Assembly: GCA_031259205.1 (NCBI GenBank)
Contig: JAIRLS010000221.1
Coordinates: forward strand, 1 to 20,384
Reading direction: 5' to 3'
DNA length: 20,384 nt
Source: Bacteroidales bacterium
Lineage (GTDB): Bacteria > Bacteroidota > Bacteroidia > Bacteroidales > UBA4181
Shown: in pieces, positions 1 through 6,903 of the stretch
Position numbering within the stretch: position 1 is the stretch's first letter
How the letters are laid out: each line of letters begins with the position of its first letter
Program-made: the position numbers and the translations under genes
The notes under the pieces: model-generated
The model's database searches: none
What the model was told of the DNA's origin: nothing
The model's input: only the letters and a program-made list of their open reading frames with translations

Positions 1-1478
1 TCAATTTCGGTAAGTTTGGAGTACAATCCGTCAAAACAGTATTTGAATTTGTATTCGCGAAATACTGAACCACCGGTAGATACTTTAATACTCTTCAACA
101 ATATGCTTTGCCTTAACTGACTTCCCGCAACATAGCCGGTTTGGACGTCGCTACGCGCCTGATAGAAAAATTCTACACAGTTGTACGGCGAAAGTTCCAT
201 ATTTCCGGTATAATCAATCCTGATAAGACGAAATTCCTTTGTCGTATTGTCTTTTGCATACGTGTAGGTCATGTAGTTGCCGGACGGATCAGTTGCTTTT
301 GCCAGCAACCAGTATAACGCGGTTGTGACGCCCGACGCTTCGATATATGAATTGTCCGTGGATCCGTATTCCAGTGTCCATCCTTCTTTTGTTTTTACCT
401 CAAAGCACATTTTCGAATTGATGCTTTTATACGTTACGTCGTTGAAAGATTCTAATTCTGTCCGGTATTTTGCTCCGCTGCTAAAATGAGTTCCGGATAC
501 GAGCAATAAGCGTTGGCCGTCAAATGCAAGGTTATCCGCAGTTGTAAGTTTCACGCTTTCTGCGGCGCCGTCATGATAATACGTTTTGCCGCACCGGATA
601 ACGGCGGAAAGGCCGGACAGGTTCCAACCGTAACCTAACAGTCCGTTGCCGGATTGACTGTTATAAACGACGGAAAGACCGGGCTGAACGCCTGCCGTTC
701 CGGGAAGTATTTCAATGGGAATCCCGTATGTTGCTGCACCGGTAGAGGAAACGTCGGCAATACCCGAAGTAGTTCCTACCGCATACGAAGTATTTAACGT
801 GCGGTCGTTGTCCGGTGGTATTGACTGGTATTCTGCCGGGCTTACAATATTTATCGTCACCCCTTCGATGCTGAACTTGATGGATCCGTTCTGATTGTAG
901 CCTTCCACTACTGCATAATAGGTACCCGCATTCAGTTTTCTTTTCATGTAGGAATGAAGCGTATTGCCGCAATGATCCTCTCCGGAATAGTCATCGTTGT
1001 ATGAGGATACCGAATTTCCGTCGGCGTCCTGTGTCACAGGAAGACCGGAGAAATCCAGCAGCCACAGGTAAGTATCAATGGAAGAATCGCACAATTTTAT
1101 GATGATTTCCATTTTTTGGGTAAGAGTGAACTGAAAGAACACATCGTTCGTCGAACGTCCCGTATAAGCATTGGTGAAATTTGCAGTATTGACGGTATTT
1201 GTATAAATAAAATTCCCGGCAAACTGCGCTGTCCCATTTGCGGTTACGATAATGGGATTCTCCCTGGTATCGCCGTCCAGTGTATTCCCATTACCAATAG
1301 AAGCGATAAAAACACTGCCCGAAGAAGCCGTGTAACTGAACCCTGGTATCATCTTTATCCAGTCTGTTGCCACAAAAGTCTGGTTGCCGCTGTATGACGA
1401 ATTCAACGTAATGGTGGACTGCCCGTAAATCGCCCACGACCAGCCTAAAAACATGATAACACAACTCAACTTTCTCAT
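1..1478 (-). CDS. SpvB/TcB/Rhs-like secreted protein, N-terminal part (truncated by window edge)
   Basis: The frame stays open from the ATG at 1478 down to base 1, giving 492 residues with no stop; the rest lies outside the window. Residues 1-20 form a signal peptide (MRKLSCVIMFLGWSWAIYG then Q). Residues about 110-207 look like a PPC-type beta-sandwich (NDVFFQFTL, LNAGTYYAVVEG). Around 250-300 comes the hallmark of the SpvB / Tc-toxin B-subunit N-terminal domain: GIPIEILPGTAGVQPGLSV, then YNSQSGNGLLGYGWNLSG. Such proteins normally continue into a beta-propeller and Rhs/YD repeats forming a shell around a variable C-terminal domain; that continuation is inferred, not seen. It is last in a four-gene minus-strand run, 42 bp after the sorting-domain gene. 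A role as toxin, adhesin or surface polymer is open. Family assignment is firm, function is not. Confidence 0.85.
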   Translation of the reverse strand, partial: MRKLSCVIMFLGWSWAIYGQSTITLNSSYSGNQTFVATDWIKMIPGFSYTASSGSVFIASIGNGNTLDGDTRENPIIVTANGTAQFAGNFIYTNTVNTANFTNAYTGRSTNDVFFQFTLTQKMEIIIKLCDSSIDTYLWLLDFSGLPVTQDADGNSVSSYNDDYSGEDHCGNTLHSYMKRKLNAGTYYAVVEGYNQNGSIKFSIEGVTINIVSPAEYQSIPPDNDRTLNTSYAVGTTSGIADVSSTGAATYGIPIEILPGTAGVQPGLSVVYNSQSGNGLLGYGWNLSGLSAVIRCGKTYYHDGAAESVKLTTADNLAFDGQRLLLVSGTHFSSGAKYRTELESFNDVTYKSINSKMCFEVKTKEGWTLEYGSTDNSYIEASGVTTALYWLLAKATDPSGNYMTYTYAKDNTTKEFRLIRIDYTGNMELSPYNCVEFFYQARSDVQTGYVAGSQLRQSILLKSIKVSTGGSVFREYKFKYCFDGLYSKLTEI

Positions 1479-1520
1479 AGCCACATTTTTATCGTAAAAA
1501 ACTACCCCTACGCATATTAA

Positions 1521-1982
1521 TTATTCCTTGATGATTTTCCATCTCGAAATATTTTTATTTAGCCGGATATCCAGCAGATACACTCCTGCTGGTCCTTTTA
1601 TATTCAAATCCGTCCGTACGGATTGTATGACTGCTGTTTGAAGCAAACGACCGGTAATATCATACAACTGTATTACATTCGGTTTCCCTTCCAAATGATT
1701 TATCTCCACGGTTATGCTGCCGGAAGTAGGATTCGGATAAATCACGATTTTTTGTTCGCCCAGCGAAACCGACAAAACATCATTCTCTTTTTTCTCCGCA
1801 TTCATTTGTCCCGTGCTGTCACGCTCCATGGCAGACCTACGCATACTACTTGTCATGGTAACCACATACCGCGCCGTCATGTTACCCCCCGCATCATAAT
1901 CGAACGACACAGGAACAAACTGACCGGCCATGTCGAAAAACAGCCACAGTAACCATACGCTCAAATACCACTTTTTCATCAT
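1521..1982 (-). CDS. Small secreted protein with type IX secretion C-terminal sorting domain
   Basis: A 153-residue protein. The frame also has a TTG at 1985, but the ATG at 1982 (or 1979) is the more natural start. Residues 1-21 are a signal peptide (KKWYLSVWLLWLFFDMAG then Q). Residues about 80-153 are a type A sorting domain: IYPNPTSGSITVEI, then LYDITGRLLQT, then GVYLLDI and a basic end, WKIIKE. Such domains direct export through the type IX system, after which they are cleaved. The mature part between signal and sorting domain is only about 55 residues. It carries FDYDAGGNMTARY, which resembles the YD motif of Rhs proteins, and is otherwise low in complexity and polar. It sits 7 bp after the lipoprotein gene and 42 bp before the SpvB-like gene, so co-transcription is likely. 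The specific function is unknown. Confidence 0.8.
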   Translation of the reverse strand: MMKKWYLSVWLLWLFFDMAGQFVPVSFDYDAGGNMTARYVVTMTSSMRRSAMERDSTGQMNAEKKENDVLSVSLGEQKIVIYPNPTSGSITVEINHLEGKPNVIQLYDITGRLLQTAVIQSVRTDLNIKGPAGVYLLDIRLNKNISRWKIIKE

Positions 1983-1989
1983 CAATTTT

Positions 1990-2559
1990 TTAGGATTCTT
2001 CTTTATATTTGCCTTCTTTCTTCAACTTTTCAATGAATTGTTTCCATTGCCGGTCGATTTTTTTCATGTTTTCGTCCCTGATTTTCTGAATGTCCGCTTT
2101 GTCTGGAATAATTTCCGCATCAGGATATCCGTCCTGGAGGAAGTATTTGTTTTCGGGCGCGGTGTAATAAAATATCAGGCTATTGCATATTTCGGACTGA
2201 AAACCTGCATTCACCCAAGTAGTGATGAAAGATGAAAACAGGTATTCGTCTCCAAGATAAAATTTCAGGATTTTCATGATAGCGGTATCAATGGGCGGCA
2301 ACTGATTTTTAAACCTCATTTCTCCCGTATTTCCATTGTACCATAACAAATCGTCGTCACTGAAAAATAAAAAATCTTCTTCTCCAGATGGTTCCGTTGC
2401 ATTTTTGATTTGAATGTTGCCGAACGACGTCACAAACCGCAGTTTCGCAGTATTTTTTTCAGTATTCCTTTCTTCCTGACGATCGCTGTTTTCATTCCTT
2501 TCACATCCCGTCACGGCAATGCATGAAATTACCATCCATAATAAAACCGACTTTTTCAT
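1990..2559 (-). CDS. Lipoprotein of unknown function
   Basis: A 189-residue protein starting at ATG 2559. The N-terminus MKKSVLLWMVISCIAVTGC is a lipoprotein signal with lipobox VTGC, lipidated Cys19. The mature protein begins ERNENSDRQEERN, a charged linker, followed by a mixed alpha/beta-looking body and a strongly charged helical C-terminus rich in Lys and Glu (about residues 150-189). No known domain is recognised. It is the second gene of the minus-strand run, 39 bp after the S74 protein gene and 7 bp before the sorting-domain gene, so it probably acts with these envelope proteins. Any role, for example a periplasmic or surface partner of the SpvB-like protein, is inference from position only. 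Confidence 0.7.
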   Translation of the reverse strand: MKKSVLLWMVISCIAVTGCERNENSDRQEERNTEKNTAKLRFVTSFGNIQIKNATEPSGEEDFLFFSDDDLLWYNGNTGEMRFKNQLPPIDTAIMKILKFYLGDEYLFSSFITTWVNAGFQSEICNSLIFYYTAPENKYFLQDGYPDAEIIPDKADIQKIRDENMKKIDRQWKQFIEKLKKEGKYKEES

Positions 2560-2598
2560 ATTCTGATGTTTGAACTTAAAGAAAATGTAAATTGTTTT

Positions 2599-3540
2599 CT
2601 ACTTTTTATTTTCCAGTACTTCGATCCTTTTGTTCAATTCCTGAATAGTTTGCACCAATATCGGAATCAAAGAAAGGTAGTCTATACTCAGCATCCCCTT
2701 ATCGTTTTCGCGTACCAGTTCAGGATATATTTCCTTGAATTCCTGTGCAATAAATCCGATGTGCAGCCGGTCGGCATCCTTCTTTTCCTCTAATGCCAAA
2801 TATTTACGCAAATCCGTTATCACCACTATACCAGTATCTTGGACTGCCGATCTTGCTTCTGCACGCAAAGACAAATCTTCTTCCTTAAATTGGTAACTTA
2901 CAGCCCTCAACTGTGACAGTTTTTTCATTGAACTGCTCAATTCCGTAATATCTTTTTTCAAACGGACGTCCGAACTGCTGAAAATACTGCCTGTGTAGTG
3001 AATATCTCCGTTAACATCCAGTGTATATTGCGGACTGGATGTTCCCACACCCAGTCTTTCGCTCATATATACCCGTCCGTTGAAATATCCTGCAAATTTT
3101 CCAGGAATATACTCATTGGTACCTTGTGCGCTGGCTGCAAACAAAGCTGTACCGTTATTGGTTCCCATCAATTCGGTAAGAACGCCGTAGTTCCACCCTG
3201 TTGTCGCATTGCCGGCCGTTGCATACAGTCCGTAAGAACGGTATGAACTCAATGGAGAGGAGGTATAAGCAGTTGCCTTAATGCCAACACTTTTGCTGAT
3301 TCCTATTGTTTGCGAACTGACAATAGCTATTGCCCAGTTGCCCGATGTGGCTGTTGTCTGATTCCGAACAAGAAGCGTGTTATATAAACTTCCCTGATTG
3401 TCCATGTATATATTATAAGAACTGTGGGGATCGCTGTGCCCTATACCTATACCCGCGGATGTTATTTTTACTTGGTTAGTTTGAGGATATACTATCCAAC
3501 AACCAACTCCTAACAATATGGATAAAAAAAACTTTTTCAT
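2599..3540 (-). CDS. Secreted protein with C-terminal S74 tail-fibre self-cleaving chaperone domain
   Basis: A 313-residue protein with a signal peptide (MKKFFLSILLGVGCWIVYPQ). Residues about 25-180 are beta-rich and Gly/Ser/Thr-rich, ending in the leader typical of these domains (ERLGVGTSSPQYTLDVNGDI). Residues about 188-313 match the peptidase S74 intramolecular chaperone: SSDVRLKKDI, then LRAVSYQF, IGFIAQEFKEIYPELV, LSIDYLSLIPILV, and a final coiled-coil (IQELNKRIEVLENKK). The expected catalytic pair is present as Ser190 and Lys195. In phage tail spikes and endosialidases this domain trimerises the fibre and then cuts itself off before the Ser; the same is inferred here, on a protein exported through the Sec system. 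It is first in the minus-strand run. No clear TAnnTTTG promoter was found upstream. Confidence 0.87.
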   Translation of the reverse strand: MKKFFLSILLGVGCWIVYPQTNQVKITSAGIGIGHSDPHSSYNIYMDNQGSLYNTLLVRNQTTATSGNWAIAIVSSQTIGISKSVGIKATAYTSSPLSSYRSYGLYATAGNATTGWNYGVLTELMGTNNGTALFAASAQGTNEYIPGKFAGYFNGRVYMSERLGVGTSSPQYTLDVNGDIHYTGSIFSSSDVRLKKDITELSSSMKKLSQLRAVSYQFKEEDLSLRAEARSAVQDTGIVVITDLRKYLALEEKKDADRLHIGFIAQEFKEIYPELVRENDKGMLSIDYLSLIPILVQTIQELNKRIEVLENKK

Positions 3541-3670
3541 ATAAATTGGTTTAAATTGATTTGCGTATTCTATTAAAACCTTCTACAAAAATCATGCCAT
3601 ATTATAGCAAGTATCAATATTTTTCCTGTTCATAACTTCATCCCTCCTGTACTGTCGCAAATTAGAAAAC

Positions 3671-3831
3671 GAAAAAAATAACGGGAGAGGATGACGCCCC
3701 TCCCGTCTCCTATGTTTGCAACTGCGCAACAGGAAGCCATCCGGAATCCCGTATTTCCCCGAATGGCTTGTGTCCCTCTCCGTTCGCGAGGACGAAATAC
3801 GACCATATTTGGCTGACATGACACATTGGTC
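3671..3831 (-). ncRNA. Candidate structured small RNA of unknown family
   Basis: Read on the minus strand, the stretch folds as successive hairpins: GACCA with TGGTC (3801-3831), a weak one around 3771-3795, an 11-bp stem AAGCCATTCGG with CCGGATGGCTT (3734-3769), and a 10-bp terminator stem followed by seven T. The stem at 3734-3769 and the terminator stem each contain one G-U pair that would be a C-A mismatch on the plus strand, so the minus strand is the one that folds. It lies divergent from tRNA-Glu. Length and form would suit a 6S-type or other housekeeping RNA, but I do not recognise conserved core motifs and see no consensus promoter, so the 5' end is a guess. Confidence 0.4.
3672..3706 (-). 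terminator. Intrinsic terminator of the candidate small RNA
   Basis: On the minus strand ACGGGAGGGG (3706-3697) pairs with CCTCTCCCGT (3690-3681), a 10-bp stem with one G-U pair and a six-base loop. TATTTTTTTC follows immediately. No protein gene on this strand lies upstream within reach. Confidence 0.65.
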
Positions 3832-3839
3832 TATCTTTT

Positions 3840-3871
3840 TTTGTTTTTTTAAAGATTTCGTCATATCTTTG
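3840..3871 (+). promoter_or_regulatory. Bacteroidota-type promoter of tRNA-Glu
   Basis: TTTG at 3840-3843, a 20-base spacer, and TATCTTTG at 3864-3871, a full match to the TAnnTTTG -7 element. The tRNA begins 14 bases after the -7 element, so transcription would start a few bases upstream of the mature 5' end. Confidence 0.75.
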
Positions 3872-3884
3872 TCCCCACAAAGAA

Positions 3885-3956
3885 GGCCTATTCGTCTAAC
3901 GGTCAGGACGCAAGATTCTCATTCTTGAAATAGGAGTTCGATTCTCCTATAGGCTG
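3885..3956 (+). tRNA. tRNA-Glu (anticodon CTC)
   Basis: A complete cloverleaf. The acceptor stem GGCCTAT pairs with ATAGGCT (first pair G-U). The D arm contains GTCTAACGGTCAGGAC. The anticodon stem CAAGA/TCTTG encloses loop TTCTCAT with anticodon CTC at 3918-3920. There is a four-base variable region, and the T arm is AGGAG-TTCGATT-CTCCT. The discriminator is G at 3956, as usual for glutamate tRNAs. The next bases are CAA, so CCA is not encoded and must be added enzymatically, as is common in Bacteroidota. It reads codon GAG. No integrated element or duplicated 3' end follows it. Confidence 0.93.
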
Positions 3957-4116
3957 CAACGGAAAAACACAATCGTCTTATTTTTACCTGTTTATAGTTT
4001 TAAGCGATGTTTTTTACATTGCATTTGTGTGAAAAAATCATTGCCGTCCGTTAAAAGAACGGAAAAGGGGCCAACCTCGTCTTAACCCCTGATTTTTAAC
4101 TTTAGGACTCCTGATT

Positions 4117-4191
4117 GGGCGCAAATTTCGACTGTCACATCATGGGATGACGGTTGCGACAAGCCGGAGTTGCAACAATTTGAAAGCGCCC
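4117..4191. other. 75-base stretch with three-way-junction folding potential
   Basis: GGGCGC (4117-4122) plus AAATT (4123-4127) pairs with AATTT (4177-4181) and GCGCCC (4186-4191), leaving a four-base bulge. Inside lie a hairpin at 4134-4151 (GTCA with TGAC, or CATC with GATG) and GTTGC (4153-4157) paired with GCAAC (4172-4176). It sits 13 bases beyond the stop of the aldolase gene, so it could be that mRNA's 3' end, but no T-tract follows on either strand. It is not a tRNA: there is no T-loop consensus. Confidence 0.35.
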
Positions 4192-4204
4192 GACGTCCGG
4201 TGGT

Positions 4205-5197
4205 TCACGCTTTTCCGGCGCTACCCAACACGTTGGTTACTTTGTGTTTGTACAGTTCTTTCAGGGAATCACGGGCAGGTCCGAGATATTTGCGCGGATC
4301 AAATTCGGCGGGTTTTGTAGCAAATACTTCACGTACGGCTGCCGTCATTGCCAGACGACCGTCGCTGTCGATATTGATTTTGCAGACAGCCGATGCAGCG
4401 GCTTTGCGCAGTTGGTCTTCCGGAATGCCGATGGCGTCTTTCAGTGCGCCGCCATATTTATTGATAACGGCTACTTTTTCCTGTGGTACGGATGAGGCGC
4501 CGTGCAGCACGATGGGAAAACCCGGAATGCGTTTTTCCACTTCTTCCAGAATGTCGAAGCGTAGCGGCGGCGGTACCGGAATGCCTTCTGAGTTGCGAGT
4601 GCACTGTTCGGGTTTAAACTTGTTGGCGCCGTGGGAAGTTCCGATTGAAATAGCCAGCGAATCAACGCCGGTCTTTTTAACAAAATCCTCTACTTGCGAC
4701 GGCTCGGTGTAGGTATGATGTTCCGCCTGTACCTCGTCTTCGATGCCGGCCAGCACGCCCAGTTCGCCTTCTACCGTCACGTCGTACTTATGGGCATATT
4801 CCACCACTTTGGCGGTTTCTTCCACATTCTTGTCATACGGATGGTGAGAACCGTCAATCATCACCGACGAAAAACCATATTCGATACACGATTTACACAA
4901 CTCAAACGTGTCGCCATGATCCAGATGCAGCACGATGGGAATGGAGTATCCCAATTCTTTGGCATATTCAACCGCACCCTGCGCCATGTAGCGAAGCAAA
5001 GTCTGGTTGGCATATTTACGGGCGCCGCTTGAAACTTGCAAAATCACAGGCGATTTCGTTTCAACGCAAGCCGAAATGATGGCTTGTAATTGCTCCATAT
5101 TATTAAAATTGAATGCCGGAACGGCATATTTTCCTTGAAAGGCTTTGGCGAAGATGTCCTTGGAATTTACCAAGCCTAAATCTTTGTATGATACCAT
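4205..5197 (-). CDS. fbaA: Class II fructose-1,6-bisphosphate aldolase
   Basis: A cytosolic zinc-dependent glycolytic/gluconeogenic enzyme that reversibly splits fructose-1,6-bisphosphate into dihydroxyacetone phosphate and glyceraldehyde-3-phosphate. It has 330 residues, a full-length class II enzyme. Expected motifs are in order: AVPAFNFNNMEQLQA (25-39), VLHLDHGD with the catalytic Asp93 and zinc ligand His94, MIDGSHHPYDKN (113-124), VEGELGVLAGIEDE (142-155), ISIGTSHGANK with zinc ligand His189, and VLHGASSVP with zinc ligand His232. The N-terminal MVSYKDLGLVNSKDIFAKA is typical of the family and supports the ATG at 5197. It is transcribed alone, with a TAACTTTG -7 element 33 bases upstream of the start. 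Confidence 0.96.
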   Translation of the reverse strand: MVSYKDLGLVNSKDIFAKAFQGKYAVPAFNFNNMEQLQAIISACVETKSPVILQVSSGARKYANQTLLRYMAQGAVEYAKELGYSIPIVLHLDHGDTFELCKSCIEYGFSSVMIDGSHHPYDKNVEETAKVVEYAHKYDVTVEGELGVLAGIEDEVQAEHHTYTEPSQVEDFVKKTGVDSLAISIGTSHGANKFKPEQCTRNSEGIPVPPPLRFDILEEVEKRIPGFPIVLHGASSVPQEKVAVINKYGGALKDAIGIPEDQLRKAAASAVCKINIDSDGRLAMTAAVREVFATKPAEFDPRKYLGPARDSLKELYKHKVTNVLGSAGKA

Positions 5198-5230
5198 GTT
5201 ATTTATGTTTTATTGTGTAAAATAATCTTA

Positions 5231-5238
5231 CAAAGTTA
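5231..5238 (-). promoter_or_regulatory. -7 promoter element of the aldolase gene
   Basis: The minus strand carries TAACTTTG, a full match to TAnnTTTG. It implies transcription from about 5224 and a leader of about 27 bases. No TTTG is present at the expected -33 distance, so the upstream half is weak. Confidence 0.55.
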
Positions 5239-5297
5239 ATAAATAATTTGATTATACCTCATGTCTGCAGGTTGATTTTTTTTTTTTGACGGCGACG

Positions 5298-5945
5298 TCA
5301 GATACAGTATTCGGCGACATTGATAATGCCCGCTCGCAGTGCATATTTGATGGCTTCATGCACGTTATTGACTTCCAATTTGCGGAAGATATTTTTTCGG
5401 TGGGCATTTACCGTGTGGAAACTCAGGTTTTTTTCGTAGGCAATTTCTTTCGTCGTCTTGCCCAATGCGATTTGATGCAACACGATTTTTTCGGTAGGCG
5501 TCAGGATGTCGGTCATCACGGTCGGTATATCGCTTTTGTATACCAGCCGTGCCAGTTCGCAAAGGTATTCCTCGTCGTTGACGGTACTTTCCAGCGCCAT
5601 CAGAATATCGTGGCGCGAATTGGTTTTCATCACGATATTGAAGGATTGGCCGGAAAACAATATTTGCCGGAGGAACAGTTCGCCCAGTTCGTCCGAAAAC
5701 AGCAGCCACGACGATTGGCTGTGTCCTCCTTTGATATTGACGATTTCGTTGACGGAGGAAAAATCGAAAAGCGTATAATCCAGCACTATCGCTGCATTGG
5801 GATATTTTTTCAACGCCGGGAGCAACTCGTTTCGGGAGGTTGCCCAGATGATCGTTTCGTCGAGTTGCATCTGATGCAGCAACGCCAGCAGACCTTCCCT
5901 CGTAATGTCCTGGTTGTCGGCTAATATGAACGGACGTTTCTGCAT
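5298..5945 (-). CDS. NarL/LuxR-type two-component response regulator
   Basis: A 215-residue cytosolic transcription regulator. The N-terminal receiver domain (1-120) has the acidic pocket Asp10/Asp13 (FILADNQD), probable phospho-acceptor Asp56 (AIVLDYTLF), Ser84 in place of the conserved Ser/Thr (LLFSDE) and Lys107 (VMKTN). The C-terminal LuxR-type helix-turn-helix (about 148-205) reads LTPTEKIVLHQIALGKTTKE, then IAYEKNLSFHTVNAHRKNIF and RKLEVNNVHEAIKYALRAG. All switch residues are present, so it should be phosphorylated by a histidine kinase, but none is encoded in the window. The start lies one base after the larE stop, so the two are almost certainly one transcript and translationally coupled. 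Target genes are unknown. Confidence 0.9.
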   Translation of the reverse strand: MQKRPFILADNQDITREGLLALLHQMQLDETIIWATSRNELLPALKKYPNAAIVLDYTLFDFSSVNEIVNIKGGHSQSSWLLFSDELGELFLRQILFSGQSFNIVMKTNSRHDILMALESTVNDEEYLCELARLVYKSDIPTVMTDILTPTEKIVLHQIALGKTTKEIAYEKNLSFHTVNAHRKNIFRKLEVNNVHEAIKYALRAGIINVAEYCI

Positions 5946-5946
5946 A

Positions 5947-6780
5947 TCAATGTCGTATGGTTTCGTTCATACTGCCAGTACGGTACCCCTGTAAATCGAC
6001 GGTTACATAAGCAAATCCCAGCTTTTTCATATTTGTAATCACTTTGTCGCGCATGGCAGGGGCAACGATTTTATCCAACTGGCCGGGAGAGATTTCTATC
6101 CGTGCCAATTTCCCGTGGTGACGTACGCGGGCCTGCCTGAATCCGGCGTCAATCAGCATTTGCTCTGCGGCGTCCACTGCGTCCAGTTTTTCGCGCGTGA
6201 TGGGTTCCCCGTAGGGAATCCTCGACGCTAAGCAGGCAAATGACGGTTTATCCCAGGTCGGCAGTCCCATTTCTTTCGACAGCAGCCTGATTTCATCTTT
6301 CGTAAGGCCTGCTTCCCGCAAGGGACTGAGCACCTGCAATTCTTTCACCGCCTGCATTCCCGGACGATAGTCGCCGACGTCATCCGCATTAGAGCCTTCT
6401 GCAAGATGTTTGATCCCTTCCTGCTCAATAGCGCGATTAAAAATTCCAAAAAGATTGCTCTTGCAGAGGTAGCACCTGTTGAGCGGATTCTGTGCAAAAC
6501 CTTTGATCTCAAGTTCATCCACCGTACAGGTGATTTGACGGATGCCATATTTTTGTGCAAAGGCAATCGCTTCGTCCGATTCCCTGTCGGGATAAAACGC
6601 CGACAGAGCCGTGACTGCCAACACTCTCTTACCCAATACCTGATGCGCCACATACAACAGAAATGTGGAATCAACGCCGCCCGAAAAAGCAATTGCAAGA
6701 TTTTCCAACCTGCTCATGCCGGATTTCAGGCGTTCCAGCTTCCCGTACGTACTCTCCGATGGTTTATTCCTTGCTTCCAA
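5947..6780 (-). CDS. larE: ATP-dependent sacrificial sulfur transferase LarE, three-cysteine type
   Basis: The LarE family adenylates a carboxylated pyridinium precursor and inserts sulfur while building the nickel-pincer nucleotide of lactate racemase-type enzymes. This protein of 277 residues has the PP-loop SGGVDST (33-39), the conserved EGSNADDVGDYRPG (128-141) and the catalytic segment WDKPSFACLASRIPYG with Cys183. It also has Cys103-x2-Cys106 (NRCYLCKSN). Cys-x2-Cys plus the distal Cys is the set that binds a [4Fe-4S] cluster in the Thermotoga-type LarE; the single-cysteine Lactobacillus type gives up its own cysteine sulfur. The best start is TTG at 6780 behind TTAGGAG; an in-frame TAA lies 15 bases upstream, and Met22 would leave only 11 residues before the PP-loop. 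larB and larC are not in the window, so the client enzyme is unknown. Confidence 0.88.
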   Translation of the reverse strand: MEARNKPSESTYGKLERLKSGMSRLENLAIAFSGGVDSTFLLYVAHQVLGKRVLAVTALSAFYPDRESDEAIAFAQKYGIRQITCTVDELEIKGFAQNPLNRCYLCKSNLFGIFNRAIEQEGIKHLAEGSNADDVGDYRPGMQAVKELQVLSPLREAGLTKDEIRLLSKEMGLPTWDKPSFACLASRIPYGEPITREKLDAVDAAEQMLIDAGFRQARVRHHGKLARIEISPGQLDKIVAPAMRDKVITNMKKLGFAYVTVDLQGYRTGSMNETIRH

Positions 6781-6867
6781 ACTCCTAACGATTTAATTGT
6801 GACAGGGCGATATTCATTTCATATCTCCCAACCGTTTGAATATCCGCCGTTATCATATTCTTGTTTT

Positions 6868-6888
6868 TAGCCCGAAAACTGCGGGCTA
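6868..6888 (-). promoter_or_regulatory. Hairpin in the larE leader
   Basis: On the minus strand TAGCCCG-CAGTTTT-CGGGCTA, a perfect 7-bp stem with a 7-base loop. It lies about 10 bases inside the predicted larE transcript and about 90 bases before the start codon. It is followed by AAAAAC rather than T, so it is not a terminator; a role in mRNA stability or leader folding is possible. Confidence 0.45.
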
Positions 6889-6903
6889 TCATTAAATTTC
6901 AGG

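Larger units (their letters stand above)
3541..3884. other. Gene-free spacer between the S74 gene and tRNA-Glu
   Basis: No convincing protein gene lies in these 344 bases; the short open frames here have no family resemblance and overlap each other on both strands. The right end holds the tRNA-Glu promoter on the plus strand. The middle (3671-3831) holds three inverted repeats and an intrinsic terminator that make sense on the minus strand, listed separately as a candidate RNA. The left end (3541-3670) is AT-rich leader of the S74 gene without a clear consensus promoter. Confidence 0.6.

Noticed and set aside
3592..3864. Overlapping short frames on both strands before tRNA-Glu
   Set aside because: Basic, low-complexity products with no family likeness; they cover the terminator and hairpins better explained as an RNA.
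4048..4062. CCGTT-AAAAG-AACGG hairpin as terminator of fbaA
   Set aside because: Only 5 bp, more than 140 bases beyond the stop, with the T-run 13 bases away from the stem; too weak to call.
3957..4204. tRNA-Glu as an integration site of a mobile element
   Set aside because: No duplicate of the tRNA 3' end, no integrase and no change of gene style after it; the next gene is housekeeping.
4170..4712. 180-codon plus-strand frame over the aldolase gene
   Set aside because: It is antisense to a fully conserved fbaA and shows no domain; it is a shadow of the GC-rich coding frame.
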